Part shown: positions 27,510-34,660 of the stretch, one piece after another
Numbering within the stretch: position 1 is the stretch's first letter
Layout: each line of letters opens with the position of its first letter
DNA from: Pseudanabaena sp. SR411
GTDB taxonomy: Bacteria > Cyanobacteriota > Cyanobacteriia > Pseudanabaenales > Pseudanabaenaceae
Length of the DNA: 53,296 nucleotides
Reading direction: 5' to 3'
NCBI RefSeq assembly: GCF_002251945.1
Contig: NZ_NDHW01000063.1
Span: forward strand, 1-53,296
The notes under the pieces: model-generated
The model's input: only the letters and a program-made list of their open reading frames with translations
What the model was told of the DNA's origin: nothing
The model's database searches: none
Made by a program: the position numbers and the translations under genes

Positions 27510-28819
27510 ATACTATTATTAATCCTTTTATCCAAAATGGTGTATTTCCTGAACAAGCAATTGTTCCTACAAGTGTTGTTAGAAGCCTATTTAGCCCTTT
27601 AAGCCGTGATGGAGGTGCAGTTGAAGTTTATGGAGAACGTGGAATGGGGAAAAGTACGATTCTCAGTTATATTATTAATCCTCCTGACGAGTGGATGGAA
27701 TATTTCAAAAACCATATTTTTGTTTTTCTAAACTGTCAGGATACCGTGATTCCTGCTACTGCAAATCAATTTTGGGTGCAGATTACTAAACAATTAGAAC
27801 GAAAACTAGAAACAAGTCCCATTAAAGAAAAATGTCTTGCACTAATAGCAAGATCTAAAGAAGGCTTAGAAATAGATCATAATGATTTCCATGAGGTTCT
27901 AGATGTCTCAGGGGAAGCCCACAGGAAAATTGTACTAGTCCTAGATGATTTTAATGTATTAATCAGAACTGACCCAGAGAATCTTAGTAGCAATCGGGCT
28001 TTTCTGCAAGGATTGCGTTCTCTCACTACAAGAGACTCAAACAAAGCTAATCTCGTTGTCTCTACTCGTTACTCTCTCTATGAATCTTGCAAGCCTCTAG
28101 CTTTGCCTAACTACTCTGCTTTTGATAACGGTTTTAGTCTATGTCGTCTTAGGTTTTTTCAAGAGAAAGAGCTTTTAAGCTTACTTGACCGAGTAGCACA
28201 GACAGGTCAGCCATTATTTAATTCATTAGAACGAAACTATGTTGCTTACCTATCTGGATTTCATCCTCAATTAGCCCAAATAGCCGCAGCCCAAACTTTT
28301 GATTATCGTATAGAAGTAGGTGCGCCCTTAAATGATTTGAGTCCTGTGGGAGAAAAATTCAAAAATGAAGCCCGTCCAATTTTTGAGAGTTTATTTTGGG
28401 GAGCTAGTGAAATTGAGAGGGTTTTGCTAATGTTAGTTGCTCTACAATCTCTGAATGGAAAAGTAACAGATGTAAACTATGACATTAATGATTTACCAAA
28501 AGTTTTTAGTGAAAAAGAGAGGGAAATCAATGATCTAACAGAACGGGGATTGTTGAAGCGTGTACAGGCATCTCCGCCTTTATGGGATCTCTTTTCACCC
28601 ATTTTTAAATGGTGGATTCTAAAAGAGATCGAGTCTGAAGACCAAAATCAACTAGAAGAACGCCGCAAAATTTGGGGAAACCTGCTAACTCAAAAACGCG
28701 CTGAGCAAGTGGGTAAATTTGTTGAGTTTATCAGGAAAAACAAGAAAGAAATTGAAGATTTTGGAAAATTAGTCTTACGATTTGTTGGATGGGAAGTACC
28801 AAATCTACCAAGTTCTTGA
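27506..28819 (+). CDS. Second P-loop ATPase of the overlapping pair
   Basis: This 437-residue protein has Walker A GERGMGKST at 43-51 and a Walker B strand ending in Asp147-Asp148 (VLVLDDFN). A possible sensor follows in VVSTRYSL, and then a C-terminal winged-helix-like region (about 300-390, with LTERGLLKR). It starts INPFIQNG, parallel to INPYIVG of the upstream partner, so the pair may descend from one ORC/STAND-like ancestor. It has no membrane segment. The ATGA overlap with the upstream gene implies a fixed stoichiometry, perhaps a membrane ATPase with a soluble partner. The function is unknown. Confidence 0.83.
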   Translation: MNTIINPFIQNGVFPEQAIVPTSVVRSLFSPLSRDGGAVEVYGERGMGKSTILSYIINPPDEWMEYFKNHIFVFLNCQDTVIPATANQFWVQITKQLERKLETSPIKEKCLALIARSKEGLEIDHNDFHEVLDVSGEAHRKIVLVLDDFNVLIRTDPENLSSNRAFLQGLRSLTTRDSNKANLVVSTRYSLYESCKPLALPNYSAFDNGFSLCRLRFFQEKELLSLLDRVAQTGQPLFNSLERNYVAYLSGFHPQLAQIAAAQTFDYRIEVGAPLNDLSPVGEKFKNEARPIFESLFWGASEIERVLLMLVALQSLNGKVTDVNYDINDLPKVFSEKEREINDLTERGLLKRVQASPPLWDLFSPIFKWWILKEIESEDQNQLEERRKIWGNLLTQKRAEQVGKFVEFIRKNKKEIEDFGKLVLRFVGWEVPNLPSS

Positions 28820-28936
28820 GCTATTGCTTATTTTTATATCGGTAGGCTGTTCAAGTTATTAATTACTAAATTTATACATCTGCACTTTTGGCTTTTGCGA
28901 TCAAAGATCGCCACCAAACAAATCACCATCACTAAC

Positions 28937-29006
28937 TTTCAGGCAAAAAATCCTCATCTAGCGTTTGCTCAGGAATAAAGGGAGACTCTATTGGAAAAGT
29001 GGCGAT
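28937..29006 (-). pseudogene. 3' end fragment of a DUF29 gene
   Basis: Read on the minus strand it encodes IATFPIESPF followed by EQTLDEDFLPE and a stop. This is nearly identical to the last residues of the intact DUF29 gene at 31787-32260. Only the 3' end is present, so it is a remnant of a second copy or a partial duplication. Confidence 0.8.
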
Positions 29007-29121
29007 GCAATTTCTACCTTATGATTCAATAGCAAACCAGCCCTAGAATCGATCATGGAACGCGATCGCCTTACCCGTGACAAAGATAGAGGAATTACCA
29101 ACAATCCCAACGAACAATCAA

Positions 29122-29209
29122 GCGATCGCGCTACATCCTCGACCTCGTTAAGTGCGATCGTGCGAGTAAGTGTTGTGTCAGTTAAAATCGTGAATAGCTT
29201 GCCACCATT
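29122..29209 (+). repeat. Direct repeat, copy 1 of 3, in the toxin-antitoxin island
   Basis: About 88 bases, from GCTACATCCTCGACCTCG to GTGAATAGCTTGCCACCATT. Copies 2 and 3 lie at 29847-29940 and 30972-31061, same orientation, with scattered substitutions. Each copy lies 20-85 bases upstream of an antitoxin start. Confidence 0.85.
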
Positions 29210-29229
29210 ACAGGAGAAATAGACATACC

Positions 29230-29451
29230 ATGCTTAAACCGATCACCCTTCAAGTCGAAGCCCCCATCGCCGAGGCATATCAAAATACAACCCCTGAAAA
29301 TCGCCAAGCATTGCAAACGCTTGTCAGCATCTTTTTACAATGTGTTTCCCAACCAACCCCACTACAAAAGGTAGTTCAAGAAATTCGTTTAGAAGCACAA
29401 CAAAAAGGTCTTACTCCCGAAATCTTAGAGGAAATTCTCAAGGATGACTAA
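29230..29451 (+). CDS. Antitoxin of a VapBC-like module
   Basis: The 73-residue protein starts MLKPITLQVEAPIAEAY and ends with a Glu/Lys-rich helix (ILEEILKDD). This size and layout are typical of small antitoxins next to PIN-domain toxins in cyanobacteria. An AGGAGAAAT run lies about 10 bases upstream of the ATG. The toxin gene overlaps its end by 8 bases. Because the toxin frame is broken, the module may no longer be active. Confidence 0.75.
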   Translation: MLKPITLQVEAPIAEAYQNTTPENRQALQTLVSIFLQCVSQPTPLQKVVQEIRLEAQQKGLTPEILEEILKDD

Positions 29452-29867
29452 ACTAAGATTAGTAATCGATACCAACATCTTGATCAGTGGCTTAATGTCT
29501 GTAAATTCGTTACCCCAGCAAGTTTTCGACTATGCCACATCTCAAGCAATACTGCTGATGTCAGATGAAGTTCAATCAGAAATAGAAAACGTCATCAGTC
29601 GCCCCAAACTCCAAAAATACATCACCTTAGAAAGACGTACTAAATTTTTTAAGTGAGTTAAGCAAGCAGGTCGAGAGAGTCACAATCAATCAGCAAATTC
29701 GAGCCTGTCGTGATCCCAAAGATGACAAGTTCTTAGATTTAGCCGTCTGCGGTGAAGCTAACTACATCATTACAGGCGATGCCGATCTTTTAGATTTACA
29801 TCCATTTCAAAATATTTCTATTATTAAAGCCGCTAGTTTTTTAACGGCGATCTCGCTACATCCTTGA
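29444..29867 (+). pseudogene. PIN-domain toxin with a frameshift in a T run
   Basis: The first frame encodes 70 residues with the PIN start LRLVIDTNILISGL and ends at a TGA at 29656. In the +1 frame the protein continues with ELSKQVERVT, ACRDPKDDKFLDLAVCGEA and ITGDADLL, the rest of a PIN domain with its acidic residues. Removing one T from the six-T run at 29645-29650 rejoins the frames as TKFLSEL. It is therefore a single-base frameshift: a true mutation, a sequencing error in the homopolymer, or less likely a slippery site. The 3' end runs into direct repeat copy 2. Confidence 0.85.
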
Positions 29868-29940
29868 CCTCATTAAGTGCGATCGTCCGCATCAGCGTCG
29901 AATCAGTTAAAATTGTGAATAGCTTGCCACCATTGAATGA
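29847..29940 (+). repeat. Direct repeat, copy 2 of 3
   Basis: This copy begins inside the last codons of the broken PIN gene and ends CACCATTGAATGA. A TATAAT hexamer follows at 29946-29951, a possible -10 box for the next module. Confidence 0.85.
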
Positions 29941-30023
29941 ACGCATATAATCGCCATGATATAGTGCAAACTTATAGTTACGCTATACTAGCCAATGATT
30001 CCAACTTTCGCAGGATTGGGAAA

Positions 30024-30281
30024 ATGAACATTGCCTTAAAGCCAGAACAGGAAAACTTTATCCGCGCCAAACTTCAAGATGGCAAGTATCAGAGTGTTGA
30101 CTCTCTCCTAGCTTTTGCATTTCAACTGCTAGAAGAACATGAAGCCAAACAACAAAAGTTGAGCGAACTAAGAAAAAAAATTGCTGAAGGAACGGAGCAA
30201 ATCAAACAAGGCGATGTCGTTGATGGTGAATTAGTATTTCAACAATTACAGGTCAAACTAGAGCAAATGAGTCAAAAATAA
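30024..30281 (+). CDS. ParD-like antitoxin
   Basis: The protein is 85 residues long from the ATG at 30024; the longer frame from 29937 adds 29 unlikely residues. The N-terminal half (MNIALKPEQENFIRAKLQDG then YQSVDSLLAFAF) matches ParD/CopG-type ribbon-helix-helix antitoxins, which repress their own operon. The C-terminal half is a charged helix that should wrap the toxin. The ParE-like toxin gene follows after 12 bases. Confidence 0.88.
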   Translation: MNIALKPEQENFIRAKLQDGKYQSVDSLLAFAFQLLEEHEAKQQKLSELRKKIAEGTEQIKQGDVVDGELVFQQLQVKLEQMSQK

Positions 30282-30293
30282 AAAAGATTCATT

Positions 30294-30608
30294 ATGTCTA
30301 GCTACTCCTTCTCAAAAATAGCCATCAAAGATCTAGACGATATCTGCACATTTATTGGACAGATTAACCCAAAAGCTGCCAGTAATCTATTTGATACTAT
30401 TCGCCAAAAATGTAAGCTCGTTGCTAGTTTCCCCAACATGGGCAAAAACTACACTTGGATTGCTTCTAATTTGCGCGGTTTCACAATAGATGATTACATC
30501 GTCTTTTACTATCCTCGTACCGATGGTATTGATATCATTCGAGTGATATCTGGAAAACGCGATCTTGAATCCATATTTGAAGAATTTACTGATGAAAATG
30601 GGAACTAA
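30294..30608 (+). CDS. ParE-family toxin (RelE/ParE superfamily)
   Basis: This 104-residue protein has the family pattern: SKIAIKDLDDICTFI at the N-terminus, FPNMGKNY in the middle and DDYIVFYYP with IIRVISGKRD near the end. ParE toxins usually poison DNA gyrase, whereas RelE relatives cut mRNA; the sequence alone does not decide. It lies 12 bases after its ParD-like antitoxin and 3 bases before a third small gene, so the module may have three components. Confidence 0.9.
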   Translation: MSSYSFSKIAIKDLDDICTFIGQINPKAASNLFDTIRQKCKLVASFPNMGKNYTWIASNLRGFTIDDYIVFYYPRTDGIDIIRVISGKRDLESIFEEFTDENGN

Positions 30609-30611
30609 ATT

Positions 30612-30962
30612 ATGTCTGAAACAGTACAGTACATAACCAACGAACAAGGCGATCGCATCGGCGTTGTATTAGATTTAGATACCTATTCTCGGCTCACTCC
30701 CGCTTTAGATCCTGAATACCTCATTGACTTAACCACAGAAGAACTAAAAGCCCTTGCTAGTTGCAAATTAGCCCTAACCGATCAAAATCACCTAGATAAA
30801 CTAATCGATAGAAACACCGAAAATTCACTCTCTGAAGGAGAACTTGATGATTTAGATGACCTTCTAGAGAAAGTGGATCATCTCACTATCCTAAAAACTC
30901 GCGCCAGATACACCCTTAACCTCTTACAACCCAGATTAGAAGAGCAAAGGATAGTTGCATGA
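30612..30962 (+). CDS. Small antitoxin-like protein, third gene of the ParDE operon
   Basis: This 116-residue acidic protein starts TVQYITNEQGDRIGVVLDLDTYSRL, similar in layout to Phd-type N-termini. The second helical domain contains TTEELKALASCKLAL and ILKTRARYTL. Such genes occur beside toxins in cyanobacteria, but the role is not established to my knowledge. It starts 3 bases after the ParE stop, so it is co-transcribed. It could be a second antitoxin, or the remaining antitoxin of a module whose toxin was lost. Confidence 0.7.
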   Translation: MSETVQYITNEQGDRIGVVLDLDTYSRLTPALDPEYLIDLTTEELKALASCKLALTDQNHLDKLIDRNTENSLSEGELDDLDDLLEKVDHLTILKTRARYTLNLLQPRLEEQRIVA

Positions 30963-30971
30963 GCGCCTACA

Positions 30972-31061
30972 TCGCGCTACATCCTCGACCTCGTTAAGTG
31001 CGATCGTGCGCGTAAGTGTCGAATCAGTTAAAATTGTGAATAGCTTACTATCATTGAATGA
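30972..31061 (+). repeat. Direct repeat, copy 3 of 3
   Basis: The third copy of the ~90-base unit directly follows the third ParDE gene. A TATAAT hexamer at 31079-31084 lies just beyond it, with TTGAAT at 31054-31059, a possible promoter (19-base spacer) for the next module. Confidence 0.85.
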
Positions 31062-31142
31062 GAGATATAAAATTTTGCTATAATTCACCATAACAGCAGT
31101 TCAAGAATTGCCCCTTACCATTACTAAAAACATCAACCCACC

Positions 31143-31316
31143 ATGAAAACATCTTTAATCAAGATCAAAAAACCTAGCAAAGAAGACCTCCTTGCTTTCC
31201 GCCGTTCTTCTCAAAAAATGGCTGAATTATTAAAAGCTCACGGTATTAGCGAAGATGAAATCATTGCCGAATTTAACGCTATGCGTAAACAGGCAAGGAA
31301 AAACGCAACCAAATAA
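31143..31316 (+). CDS. Small antitoxin of a PIN-toxin module
   Basis: A 57-residue, Lys-rich protein begins MKTSLIKIKKPSKEDLLAF and continues with MAELLKAHGISEDEII and a basic tail. It is followed by a PIN-domain toxin whose ATG overlaps this stop codon by one base (TAATG). Position, size and charge indicate the antitoxin; no DNA-binding fold is obvious. It is preceded by direct repeat copy 3 and a possible -10 box. Confidence 0.75.
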   Translation: MKTSLIKIKKPSKEDLLAFRRSSQKMAELLKAHGISEDEIIAEFNAMRKQARKNATK

Positions 31317-31735
31317 TGTCAAAGACACTTGCCTTAGATACAAACATCTTGGTACGGGCTGTACTAGGTGACAAAGTTTCCAACCTCTTAGAAAAATACA
31401 ATAACAATTGCCAATTTCTCACACCAAATAATTGCTATCAGGAACTAGAGCGTCACTTACCCCAAATTTTACAAAAACGTAAATTTCAATCAGACATATC
31501 TTCACAGGCGATCGCTGATTTAGCCAAAATCGTAATCCCAATAACAGAAGAAGATTACCTTCAATATAAAAACGAAGCTCAAAGACGCATTAAAGTAAGA
31601 GATCCTAACGATTGGGAAGTGGTTGCCTTAGCCATGCACTTTGATTGTCCAATTTGGACAGAAGACAAAGACTTTTTTGGAATTGGCATCGCCACATGGA
31701 ACAGCCAAAACGTAGAAATTTATCTTATGCAATGA
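31316..31735 (+). CDS. PIN-domain toxin
   Basis: This 139-residue PIN protein is a predicted Mg-dependent ribonuclease toxin. The N-terminal LALDTNILVRAVLG holds the first acidic residue (Asp8). A conserved Glu lies in the YQELERHL segment, and the C-terminal RDPNDWEVVALA and WTEDKDFFG supply the others. All acidic positions are present, so it should be active. Its start overlaps the antitoxin stop by one base. Confidence 0.87.
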   Translation: MSKTLALDTNILVRAVLGDKVSNLLEKYNNNCQFLTPNNCYQELERHLPQILQKRKFQSDISSQAIADLAKIVIPITEEDYLQYKNEAQRRIKVRDPNDWEVVALAMHFDCPIWTEDKDFFGIGIATWNSQNVEIYLMQ

Positions 31736-31786
31736 TTAGTAATCGATACCAATCACTGAGATCAGCGATCGCTATTACAAAAACAA

Positions 31787-32260
31787 CTAATCTTCAGGCA
31801 AAAAATCCTCATCTAGCGTTTGCTCAGAAGTAAAGGGAGACTCTACTGGGAAAGTGGCGATCGCTAATCCTATCTCGGCACTGGCTAACTTCCTTGCATT
31901 TAGATAGCAATCAGCAAACTCCTGCAAAAAATACCGCTTCAAGCTAGGACTATGTTTAAAAGCTTTGTGCAATCTGAGGCGATGTTCAATGATCGTATAG
32001 CGCCAACTATTAGAACGCTTATCGGGTTGATATTTATATTTGAGAAGATGCATCAGCAAAACTTCTAAGTTACTTTCGATCGCTTGTTTTTGACTGCCAC
32101 CCAAGCCTTCAAGTTCTGCAACTAAATTCTCAATATCTATTTCTGCAAAATTTTGCGATCGCAACAAATCAACTGCTTGTTCTAACCACAGAGCATAGTC
32201 CTGCTCATACAATTTGCTATGAGTAGCAGCCTGAAATGGATTAGTTAAAGCAGCAGTCAT
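31787..32260 (-). CDS. DUF29 family protein
   Basis: The 157-residue protein shows the DUF29 pattern: LYEQDYALWLEQAVDLLR, then ENLVAELEGLGGSQKQAIESNL and a central SWRYTIIEHR. DUF29 proteins are very common in cyanobacteria and have no proven function. It converges on the PIN toxin gene. Its last ~23 codons also occur as a detached fragment at 28937-29006. Confidence 0.92.
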   Translation of the reverse strand: MTAALTNPFQAATHSKLYEQDYALWLEQAVDLLRSQNFAEIDIENLVAELEGLGGSQKQAIESNLEVLLMHLLKYKYQPDKRSNSWRYTIIEHRLRLHKAFKHSPSLKRYFLQEFADCYLNARKLASAEIGLAIATFPVESPFTSEQTLDEDFLPED

Positions 32261-32303
32261 AATCTTTAGGCAAATCTTACCGTAAGTATAGCAAATGCTG
32301 ACT

Positions 32304-32329
32304 GATGAACGGTTTGCAAGCCGTTCATC
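32304..32329 (-). terminator. Small hairpin downstream of hisS
   Basis: GATGAACGG and CCGTTCATC flank an 8-base centre, immediately past the hisS stop on the minus strand. A long U-tract is lacking. Confidence 0.5.
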
Positions 32330-32334
32330 TCTAA

Positions 32335-33600
32335 CTACAACTTTTGTCTCAGCACCTCAAAACTGTCACTGAGATCAGCGATCGCGATCGCTTCCTGTTC
32401 ACCAGACTCAAGCCATTTGATTTGGACTTGTCCCGCTTCGATTTCGCTGTCACCGATGACAACGGCGGCTTTAGCATTGGCATTACTAGCCCGTTTGAAT
32501 TGTTTATCAAACTTTGCACCAGTGACATCAAGTTCCACTGTAAATCCTGCCTTACGGAGAATTTGAGCAATGGATAGAGACTTTGCTTCCGCTTGTTCGC
32601 CTCGCGAAATCACATAGAAATTGATCGCTGCTTGTTTTTGTTCAGCAACCTGTTGCATGAGAATGACCAAACGCTCTAAGCCGATCGCCCAACCCACCGC
32701 AGGCACATCCGCGCCGCCAAGTTCCGCAATTAGGCGATCGTAACGACCACCACCACAGACTGCCGACTGTGCGCCCAGTTGATTGGATTGGATTTCAAAG
32801 GCAGTACGAGTGTAGTAGTCCAAACCACGCACTAGACGTGGATTGATGCGATAGGCGATATTCAAATCCGTTAACAGATTTTGGACTTTCTCGAAATGCT
32901 GTTGGGACTCAGGGCTTAAATAATCGAGAATGCTCGGCGCTTCTTGGGAAATTTCTTGAGTGCGTTTGTCTTTGCTATCGAGAATGCGTAAAGGATTGCG
33001 CGTGAGGCGATCGCGAGAATCGGCATCAATTTCTTCCACAAAAGGCGTGAAATAATCCACCAAAGCCTGACGATAGGCTACCCGATCTTCCGCACTGCCC
33101 ACCGAGTTGAGATCCACCACAAGATCCGTTAAACCAACAGCTTGCAAAAAGTCACTGGCGATCGCGATCGCTTCCGCATCAGCACGCGGATCGGCACTGC
33201 CTAATACTTCGACACCTAATTGGTGAAATTGACGCTGACGACCTGCTTGGGGACGTTCATAGCGAAACATTGCGCCCATGTACCAGAGACGCTGTACGCC
33301 ACCTTGAGCAAATAACTTATTTTCGATATAGGATCGCGCCACGCCAGCCGTGCCTTCAGGGCGTAAAGTCAAAGAGCGATCGCCGCGATCGCTAAAGGTG
33401 TACATTTCTTTACCAACAATATCTGTAGCTTCACCGATGCCCCGCGCAAATAGCTCAGTTGCTTCAAAAATGGGCGTGCGAATCTCGGTATAGGCGGCTT
33501 GACTAAGGATTTGACGCGCAGTTGTCTCTAATTGCTGCCAGTAATAAATTTCGGGAGCAAGGATATCGCGAGTGCCGCGTGTGACCTGAAGTGAAGACAT
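32335..33600 (-). CDS. hisS: Histidyl-tRNA synthetase
   Basis: This 421-residue class II synthetase charges tRNA-His. Motif 1 is near the N-terminus (EIRTPIFEATELFARGIGE), motif 2 is MFRYERPQAGRQRQFHQLG, the His-specific block is LVRGLDYYTRTAFE, and motif 3 includes VGWAIGLERL. The C-terminal anticodon-binding domain follows. I chose the ATG at 33600 (MSSLQVTRGTRDIL); the frame would allow an ATG 17 codons earlier. It is monocistronic. Confidence 0.95.
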   Translation of the reverse strand: MSSLQVTRGTRDILAPEIYYWQQLETTARQILSQAAYTEIRTPIFEATELFARGIGEATDIVGKEMYTFSDRGDRSLTLRPEGTAGVARSYIENKLFAQGGVQRLWYMGAMFRYERPQAGRQRQFHQLGVEVLGSADPRADAEAIAIASDFLQAVGLTDLVVDLNSVGSAEDRVAYRQALVDYFTPFVEEIDADSRDRLTRNPLRILDSKDKRTQEISQEAPSILDYLSPESQQHFEKVQNLLTDLNIAYRINPRLVRGLDYYTRTAFEIQSNQLGAQSAVCGGGRYDRLIAELGGADVPAVGWAIGLERLVILMQQVAEQKQAAINFYVISRGEQAEAKSLSIAQILRKAGFTVELDVTGAKFDKQFKRASNANAKAAVVIGDSEIEAGQVQIKWLESGEQEAIAIADLSDSFEVLRQKL

Positions 33601-33867
33601 GGATACTAACGGGTGATGAACAGGAGACTGTAATGTTATTCCAGAATACATAGTTTTTGGTCATCAAAACCCCATATTCTATGGAAAGTCTTGCTGATCT
33701 AAAACCCAAGCAATAAGTAGCAACGCGAAGCACCGCCAATCAGTGAGGGGGTTTTGATCACTGTAAAACTACGAATGCGATCGCTCTGCACATTCAGACG
33801 GTAACAAATCTGGGTAAAATCTGGATAGTGTCAAGTAAATTTAGTGCCAGTTAATCTAAAAACTCAT

Positions 33868-34122
33868 ATGCCAGAAGATAACGCTAACGAACCGCAAATA
33901 ACCCAATCGGCTAATGAAGCAGTATTTAATGAGGTGCTAAAGAGTATAGACATCGACCCTGCTTTACTTGCTGAACTTGGTGAAGTCACCAATGATCCTG
34001 AACAGGCGATCGACACGGCAATCCGTCAATGGCTACAGCGTCGGGCAATTAAAGAAGCAGATCGCTCCCGGCCCTTGACGATGAATCCTGTTGTGCCACC
34101 TCGCGGCGAGTGGAATGATTAG
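33868..34122 (+). CDS. Small protein sharing a C-terminal module with its neighbour
   Basis: The protein is 84 residues long from the ATG at 33868; a GTG at 33844 adds 8 residues. The acidic, Asn/Gln-rich start is followed by IDIDPALLAELGEVTNDPEQ, then IRQWLQRR and a final GEWND. The next gene has the same helix and ending (IAPELLTELLEISDNP, IRWWLRRR, NQWND), so the two are paralogues by partial duplication. Function is unknown. Both lie directly upstream of holB on the same strand. Confidence 0.68.
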   Translation: MPEDNANEPQITQSANEAVFNEVLKSIDIDPALLAELGEVTNDPEQAIDTAIRQWLQRRAIKEADRSRPLTMNPVVPPRGEWND

Positions 34123-34154
34123 GAAAAAGCCGAATAAGCTGATCCCAAAAATAT

Positions 34155-34658
34155 ATGTATAAATTTTGGTCACCAGACAAGCTGCTCTTGATGATTGGAC
34201 TTTTTCAGTTCGGACTTATCCTCATGATGTTCATGATCCTCAGTATGGGCAACCGCAAAAACAAAAATAAGCACAAAGGCAAAGTAAATAAAAATAGCCT
34301 CAATACACCTGAAGCCGTAACAGATGTAGCAGATACTTCAGTCAACAATGAAATAGCTCTTAAACCGACTTTGCCCGATCCCATTAATCAACCTTTGCCA
34401 TCTCCACCAGAAGCCATAACCGATCCTAATCAAGCCAATCCGCCTGAAATCGATCTCACCTATAAAGTGGACATTGCCCCAGAATTACTAACTGAGCTAT
34501 TGGAAATATCTGACAACCCTGCGGCGATCGTTGATGAAGCGATCCGATGGTGGCTGAGACGACGCAATGTTGACTCGCTGGATTCGGGGCAGCGTCATCG
34601 TCGCTATCCAGTGGGCATCAGCGCCCCAAGATCATTACAAAATCAGTGGAATGACTAG
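34155..34658 (+). CDS. Membrane-anchored paralogue of the preceding small protein
   Basis: This 167-residue protein has one transmembrane helix at about 10-31 (LLLMIGLFQFGLILMMFMIL), a basic Lys/Asn-rich stop-transfer segment, and a Pro-rich linker (about 70-105). The C-terminal cytoplasmic module is shared with the preceding gene (ELLTELLEISDNP, WWLRRR). I do not recognise a named family. holB begins 2 bases after its stop, so the genes are probably co-transcribed. Confidence 0.72.
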   Translation: MYKFWSPDKLLLMIGLFQFGLILMMFMILSMGNRKNKNKHKGKVNKNSLNTPEAVTDVADTSVNNEIALKPTLPDPINQPLPSPPEAITDPNQANPPEIDLTYKVDIAPELLTELLEISDNPAAIVDEAIRWWLRRRNVDSLDSGQRHRRYPVGISAPRSLQNQWND

Positions 34659-34660
34659 AG

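Larger units (their letters stand above)
28820..29229. other. Gap holding a DUF29 gene fragment and the first direct repeat
   Basis: This 410-base gap contains a 70-base fragment of a DUF29 gene (28937-29006) and repeat copy 1 (29122-29209). The remainder shows no coding signal. A HIP1 site at about 29062 marks the return of normal base composition. Confidence 0.6.

Noticed and set aside
25113-28819. ATPase pair as a prophage or an insertion sequence
   Set aside because: No integrase, transposase, terminal inverted repeats or phage structural genes are visible nearby.
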